Below are positions 60,291 through 64,000 of a stretch of DNA of 64,000 nt, piece after piece. The translations under genes and the position numbers were made by a program. The notes below the pieces were generated by a model. That model saw only the letters and a program-made list of their open reading frames with translations, did no database searches and was not told where the DNA came from. This DNA is from Streptomyces sp. CB01373 (lineage in GTDB: Bacteria; Actinomycetota; Actinomycetes; Streptomycetales; Streptomycetaceae), in the NCBI RefSeq assembly GCF_002803075.1, contig NZ_NNBK01000012.1, positions 310,001-374,000 of the forward strand, written 5' to 3'. Positions within the stretch are counted from its first letter, which is position 1; every line of letters starts with the position of its first letter.

Positions 60291-60857
60291 GTGCGTCTTC
60301 CTTCTCTGGTCCGTATGTGGTTGCTCTCGGCCGATTCCGGCTTCCGTGCCGAAGGCGCCTGCCGACTTGTCGCCATCTCGTCCGCGTCCGATTCGAGGGA
60401 CGGGACGGCCCGACTGCCCCATCGGACAGGAGTCGGCCCGGTGTCTTCGCCCCGGGGCCGGCGTGTGGCGGCGGGCGCCGCGGGGAGCCGAACGCCGCAC
60501 CTTGAGTACTCGGGCACACAGGTGTCCCGGTACGCAGGCGCAGGGTAGGTGTCGTTGCCGTGCTGCTGCCGGGGCGGTCGTTCTGCCTCGGCCGGTGCGA
60601 CACCCACAGCTTCGAGGACGGCGGGGATCCACACAACGCCTGTCGCCACACCTGCGACGATGGAACGATCCCACCCCTGTTGAACTGCGGAAACAGAGGT
60701 CCCTGGGATGCCCTGAGATGCAGTGCTGGGACGCGGGGACGACTCATGGCGGCCGGCCGACTTCTCCATGCGGCGCAGTCTGTCCTGACGGCGTACCAGC
60801 CGCCGACAGGGCGAAAGTTGGCTGATGTGGCACAACTGGATGATCTGGTCCAAGGGG
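60291..60857. other. Spacer without a convincing gene
   Basis: 567 bp between the secreted-protein gene and the IS982-type remnant. A minus-strand frame is open through most of it, but its residue composition is Arg/Pro-rich and lacks domain features, so I read it as non-coding. The promoter of the secreted protein should lie at its left edge. Confidence 0.4.
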
Positions 60858-61608
60858 TCAGTGATCGTAGGCGATCAGTGAGCGTAGGACGGTTTGTCCG
60901 GTCGCGTCGTTGTGCCAGATCGCGGAGGCCGGCGCGAGGATGCGTTGCATGACGCGGGCTATGACACCGCCGGGTGTGCGCCCTCGGTGCCGTTCGAGGT
61001 CAAGCTGTCCCTTGAAGGTCTCGTTGATCGATTCGATGACCTGCCGCAGCGACAGTTCGCGTTCGAAACCACGGCCGAAGTAGTTCTTGTCGCCGATGCG
61101 AGTCTGTCGGGGGCGCTCTCGCAGAAGCTCGCATTCGGCGGCCAGGAGGTCGAGGAGGGTCTCGCGTTCGTCGGCCTTGGCTGAGGGGTGCAGACCAGGT
61201 GCAGGCGCAGGCACCAGAAGAAGCGGCTGTGGCTGGCGCCGTAGCCGTATTCGGCCCAGCCTGCCAGGTCGGAGCGTTTGACGGTCTCGCGGGAGCGGCC
61301 GCATTGCACCGGGGTGGAGTCCACGACCCATACGTCGTCGCTCCACACCGAGGTGGTGGTGGCCAGGATCCGGTTGACGTTTCGCATCAGACCGGCGGCC
61401 TTGCGTACCCGCTTGTTGTAGCCGGGCTGCTGGGGCAGGCAGGGGAAGAGGTGGCGCAGGTGGGCACGGGCATGGCGGAGCCATTTGGCCTCAGGCGGGG
61501 CGCAATGCCGACCGGCGGGCGCCACGGCGCCAGGTCGGGATGCTCCTTCAGCGTGTCGTCGGTCGTCGCATAGAGTGCTGTCGCGAGGGTGTCCACGTCG
61601 TTCGTCAC
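60858..61608 (-). pseudogene. IS982-type transposase remnant
   Basis: Three minus-strand frames together give one transposase. VTNDVDTLATALYATTDD starts at GTG 61608. After a deletion, AKWLRHARAHLRHLFPCLPQ, WVVDSTPVQCGRSRETVKRS and DLAGWAEYGYGASHSRFFW follow. After another gap, TRIGDKNYFGRGFERELSLR, IESINETFKGQLDLERH and LRSLIAYDH complete it. This is the IS982-family layout, with at least two deletions and two frame changes. It is inactive. Confidence 0.85.
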
Positions 61609-61677
61609 AAAACGATCTCGGACATCCTCGTTCTGGTCTCCGCAGGCACCCTTGGACCACACCACCAGGAGGAACCA

Positions 61678-62067
61678 GTGTCATACCCGCAGCTGCTCAC
61701 CCCCGAGGAGAAGCTCGCCGACGCGAAGAAACTGTTGAGCCTCCCGCGTATCGTCGTGATCTGCGGCTCCACCCGCTTCATGACCGAGATGAACGAGGCC
61801 GATCTGCGGGAGACCAAAGCCGGAAAGATTGTCGTCAAACCGGGCTGTGACATGAAGTCGCCGCACGAACTTTGGTCCGATCCTGTCGAGGCTGAGGCGC
61901 TGAAGGTTCGACTTGATGATCTGCACCGGGCGAAGATCCGGCTCGCTGATGAGGTGCTCGTAGTCGGCGACTACATCGGAGACAGCACCCGAGCCGAAAT
62001 CGCCTACGCCCGGTCGCTGGGCAAGCCCGTGCGGTTCACGCACCCCGAAGTCGACCCTGGCGCCTGA
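61678..62067 (+). CDS. Nucleoside 2-deoxyribosyltransferase-like hypothetical protein
   Basis: A 129-residue protein from GTG 61678 with AGGAGGA just upstream. RIVVICGSTRFMTEMNEAD near the N-terminus and LADEVLVVGDYIGDSTRAEI followed by AYARSLGKPVRF near the C-terminus give the Rossmann-like fold seen in nucleoside 2-deoxyribosyltransferase-like proteins. The substrate is unknown. It is intact, although an IS remnant lies immediately upstream on the other strand. Confidence 0.75.
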   Translation: MSYPQLLTPEEKLADAKKLLSLPRIVVICGSTRFMTEMNEADLRETKAGKIVVKPGCDMKSPHELWSDPVEAEALKVRLDDLHRAKIRLADEVLVVGDYIGDSTRAEIAYARSLGKPVRFTHPEVDPGA

Positions 62068-62632
62068 CCGCCGGCCGCCACCTCGACAACCAGGACCGCC
62101 AGCACGCCACCTGACCGTCTCGCGGTGGCTTCGGCCGCCGCCCACCCCACACCCTCCGCAGGCATCCCTTGGAATTGATCATCTACTAGAGCGGGTCGGC
62201 CCCTGTGCCCAGACGGCGGCGGCCTGGCGACCGCGTCACCACCTGCCCCTCATTCCCGGAGGCAGGTGACTCGGCGGCAGCCCGTTCCGCAGCCGTGCGG
62301 CCTCGCTCGCGGCTGTCGCCGTTGGGCGACAGCTCCGGCTCGGCGAAGGGTTGGGGGCCGGTGCCCAAGGGGCGGCGGGGGGTGATCACGACCCGAGTCT
62401 CGCAGTTCGCCGGACGGTCCAGCAGGACGGATCCAGCCGCATCGCGGCAGCATGGTGTCTGACCATCCGTGTTCACGGTACGAGCAGGCCGGTACGCGCG
62501 CAGGGCCTGGAGCACGAGCGGCGGGGTCACGGCAGACTCCCGGGTGAGGGCGCGGCGATCGCGCCGCGCGGCAGGGCGGAGGATGACAGGCTGGGGGCGC
62601 AGGAGCAGTTCCCACAGCGGAGGAGGAGTTCG
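62068..62632. other. Spacer with a hairpin, no convincing gene
   Basis: 565 bp between two plus-strand genes. It contains the hairpin at 62312-62333. A minus-strand reading around 62250-62460 (LLDRPANCETRVVITP) looks somewhat protein-like, but has no start, domain or context that I can support. Confidence 0.4.
62312..62333 (+). terminator. 9-bp hairpin, possible terminator
   Basis: Perfect 9-bp arms (62312-62320 and 62325-62333) with a GTTG loop. It lies 245 bp past the preceding stop, so a role as terminator is possible but unproven. Confidence 0.4.
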
Positions 62633-63166
62633 GTGGAGGCGGCAGCGTCCGGCGAGTCGCCCCGCGATCAGGAGTCGGGACCGACGGTGTATCTGCTGGT
62701 CGGGCTGACCGGGTCGGGTAAGACCACGTACGCACGTCGGCGGCTGGAGTCGGCCGGGGCGGTGCGGCTGTCCGTGGACGAGCGTGTGCACGCCCGGCAC
62801 GGCCGCTATGGCGTCGACTACCCGGAGCGGGGCTACTTCTCCTTGGAGGCCCCGGTGGTCGCGGAGGTCCGCGAGGAGCTGGTCGACCTGGTCGCGGCCG
62901 GGCGGGACGCGGTGCTGGATCACGGGCTGTGGCTGCGCTCGGCGCGGGAGGAGTGGAAGAAGCTCGTCATCGAGGCGGGGGGTCGGCCGCGGCTGCTGTA
63001 CTTCCCGGTGTCCCGCGAGGAGCTGCTGCGGCGCCTGGAGGAGCGCAACCGGCGTGAGGACGCGAACGCGCTGGCCGTCACCGAGTCGGCGTTGGACGAC
63101 TTCTACGCCCGGTTCGAGCCTCCTCGCGACGAGGGCGAGGAGATCATCGAGCCCGGCTCGTTCTGA
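62633..63166 (+). CDS. AAA-type ATP-binding kinase-like protein
   Basis: A 177-residue P-loop protein starting at GTG 62633, with AGGAGGAG 5 bases upstream. Walker A is GLTGSGKTTYA. A later RLSVDERVHARHG and a VLDHGLWLRSAREEW segment, then YFPVSREELLRRLEERNRR, match the small zeta-toxin/Cpt-like kinase family common in Streptomyces. It probably phosphorylates a small molecule; the substrate is unknown. No antitoxin-like partner is visible. Confidence 0.82.
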   Translation: MEAAASGESPRDQESGPTVYLLVGLTGSGKTTYARRRLESAGAVRLSVDERVHARHGRYGVDYPERGYFSLEAPVVAEVREELVDLVAAGRDAVLDHGLWLRSAREEWKKLVIEAGGRPRLLYFPVSREELLRRLEERNRREDANALAVTESALDDFYARFEPPRDEGEEIIEPGSF

Positions 63167-63263
63167 CCCGGCGCCGGGGTCGGCGGCCGCCATGTGTCCA
63201 CCAGCCGTGTGGCCTCCGCCGCCCACCAGGCGGGCAGGGTGGCCAGCGAGACGGGCCGGAAGT

Positions 63264-63998
63264 TCAGCCGTGCGGAGTCGACGGCGATCCGGCCGCCGTG
63301 CCGCTCCCTTCTCCGGGTTGGGCAGCATGTCGCGGGCCGCGCGGATGAGGTCCTCGTTGACGACCGTGGGGCGTCCGCCGACCTTGCCGCGGGTCCGTCG
63401 TCATGCCGAACGGCATCGGACTCGCGAGTTCGACTCGAACCCGCGACCACGCCGCTTCCGGGCTCAGTGGACGGACAAGACGGGGAGCGGGCTGGCCAAG
63501 AGGGCGGCGGTAGCGCAACTTGTTGAGAGAGGCGCCGCCGGTGGAGTCCTCCACGGCTACGCCGTCTGCGCCCCAGCCGGCGCCTTCGTAGAACCGCCGG
63601 GCACGTTCGTTGTCTTCCAGGACCCACAAGGTGGCCTGTCTGTAGTCGGCCTGTCCGAGAGCCGCCAACGTGGCCAGCATCAACCGCTTTCCGATCTCCG
63701 TGCCCCAGACCTCGGGCATCGCGTAGAGCGTGCCGATTTCCGCGGTGACAGGGATGTCCTGAGACGGGCCGAAACTTGCGAATCCGATGATCCCGGCCTC
63801 GGTTTCGGCTACCAGCACCCCCGACGACGGCCACCGTGTTTCCGCGATCCGTGTCTTCCACTCGGACTCTTCGCGGCTCGGGTCCATTGCGTCGAGGTAG
63901 TGCTGGGGAACAAGACCGGCAAAGGCCTCCTGCCAGGAGCGCACGTAGACACCGGCGACCGCTGGCGCATCATCAGGCCAGGCCTGTCGAATCCGCAT
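63264..63998 (-). CDS. GNAT acetyltransferase with a foreign C-terminal tail
   Basis: A minus-strand protein starting at ATG 63998. The first about 170 residues are a normal GNAT domain: MRIRQAWPDDAPAVAGVYVR, the acetyl-CoA region around WGTEIGKRLMLATLAAL, and ERARRFYEGAGW near the end. The family normally stops near LRYRRPL. Here the frame runs on for about 70 Arg/Pro-rich residues, part of them out of frame with a recombinase remnant on the same strand. The original stop was probably lost in a rearrangement. Confidence 0.75.
   Translation of the reverse strand: MRIRQAWPDDAPAVAGVYVRSWQEAFAGLVPQHYLDAMDPSREESEWKTRIAETRWPSSGVLVAETEAGIIGFASFGPSQDIPVTAEIGTLYAMPEVWGTEIGKRLMLATLAALGQADYRQATLWVLEDNERARRFYEGAGWGADGVAVEDSTGGASLNKLRYRRPLGQPAPRLVRPLSPEAAWSRVRVELASPMPFGMTTDPRQGRRTPHGRQRGPHPRGPRHAAQPGEGSGTAAGSPSTPHG
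63307..63395 (-). pseudogene. Serine recombinase C-terminal fragment
   Basis: One minus-strand frame reads GKVGGRPTVVNEDLIRAARD followed by MLPNPEKG, the linker and start of the helix-turn-helix of resolvase/invertase-type recombinases. It lies within the over-run tail of the GNAT gene, in a different frame. It is separate from the catalytic-domain fragment at 57600-57803. Confidence 0.6.
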
Positions 63999-64000
63999 GG

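Noticed and set aside
60287..60853. Minus-strand open frame of 188 codons
   Set aside because: Arg/Pro-rich with no domain or ribosome binding site, and it overlaps the promoter and start of the better-supported secreted-protein gene.
62186..63328. Minus-strand open frame of 380 codons
   Set aside because: It is antisense to the P-loop protein with a clear Walker A motif and ribosome binding site. Only a short recombinase-like piece at its 5' end is meaningful.

Overview
The window looks like a high-GC actinomycete chromosome, most probably Streptomyces or Kitasatospora. The G/C-loaded third codon positions, GGAGG-type ribosome binding sites, GTG starts and gene families all fit that. The left two thirds (1 to about 50.6 kb) is the right-hand part of a hybrid NRPS / trans-AT polyketide cluster of the leinamycin type. 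The rest (about 50.6 to 64 kb) is a flank of small accessory genes mixed with decayed mobile elements.

Biosynthetic core. 1-2069 holds the end of a SyrB2-type non-haem iron halogenase and a SyrC/CmaE-type aminoacyltransferase with a Cys nucleophile. Two giant genes follow. The first (2082-14711, LnmI-like) reads carrier - Cy - Cy - A - carrier - Ox - KS(no HGTGT) - ACP - KS - KR - ACP - KS. The second (14708-36070, LnmJ-like) reads DH-ACP-KR / KS-(ACP-like)-ECH-ACP / KS-DH-KR-MT-ACP / KS-KR-ACP / KS-ACP-ACP-DUF-SH-TE. There is no AT domain in either protein, so acyl units must be loaded in trans. The terminal DUF-SH-TE block, with its PLP lyase fold, is the hallmark of leinamycin-family assembly lines. 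The order that follows (LnmK, LnmL, LnmM, ..., LnmN) also matches.

Beta-branching genes (36070-40067) are LnmK-type acyltransferase/decarboxylase, ACP, HMG-CoA-synthase-like enzyme, a second ACP and a Cys-to-Ser decarboxylating KS. Two donor-ACP systems therefore appear to share one HMGS. Two assembly-line modules lack a KR and so keep a beta-keto group: the ECH module and the terminal tandem-ACP module. The model I infer is as follows: a chlorinated amino acid made upstream is moved by the SyrC-like enzyme to the N-terminal carrier of the LnmI-like protein, then extended through an azole-forming NRPS module and about six PKS modules. It is beta-branched at up to two places, given a thiol by the DUF-SH didomain and released by the TE.

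Tailoring and accessory genes (40069-50610): type II thioesterase, LmbE-family deacetylase, a DUF3224 protein, two paralogous stand-alone adenylate-forming ligases, a decayed MFS exporter next to an intact TetR regulator, an FAD monooxygenase-like protein, a VOC protein and an atypical P450. Missing from view, and expected to the left, are the A-carrier partner of the halogenase, the trans-AT, the ECH1 dehydratase and the halogenase N-terminus.

Flank (50.6-64 kb): DUF1697, small hypotheticals, a DHFR/RibD-type reductase, a NUDIX hydrolase, an XRE-type membrane-anchored regulator, a secreted small protein, a deoxyribosyltransferase-like protein, an ATP-binding kinase-like protein and a GNAT. 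Between them lie remnants of IS1182-, IS21-, IS5- and IS982-type transposases, serine recombinases, WYL, YdeI, RidA and Ku genes. I read this as the decayed right border of the cluster.
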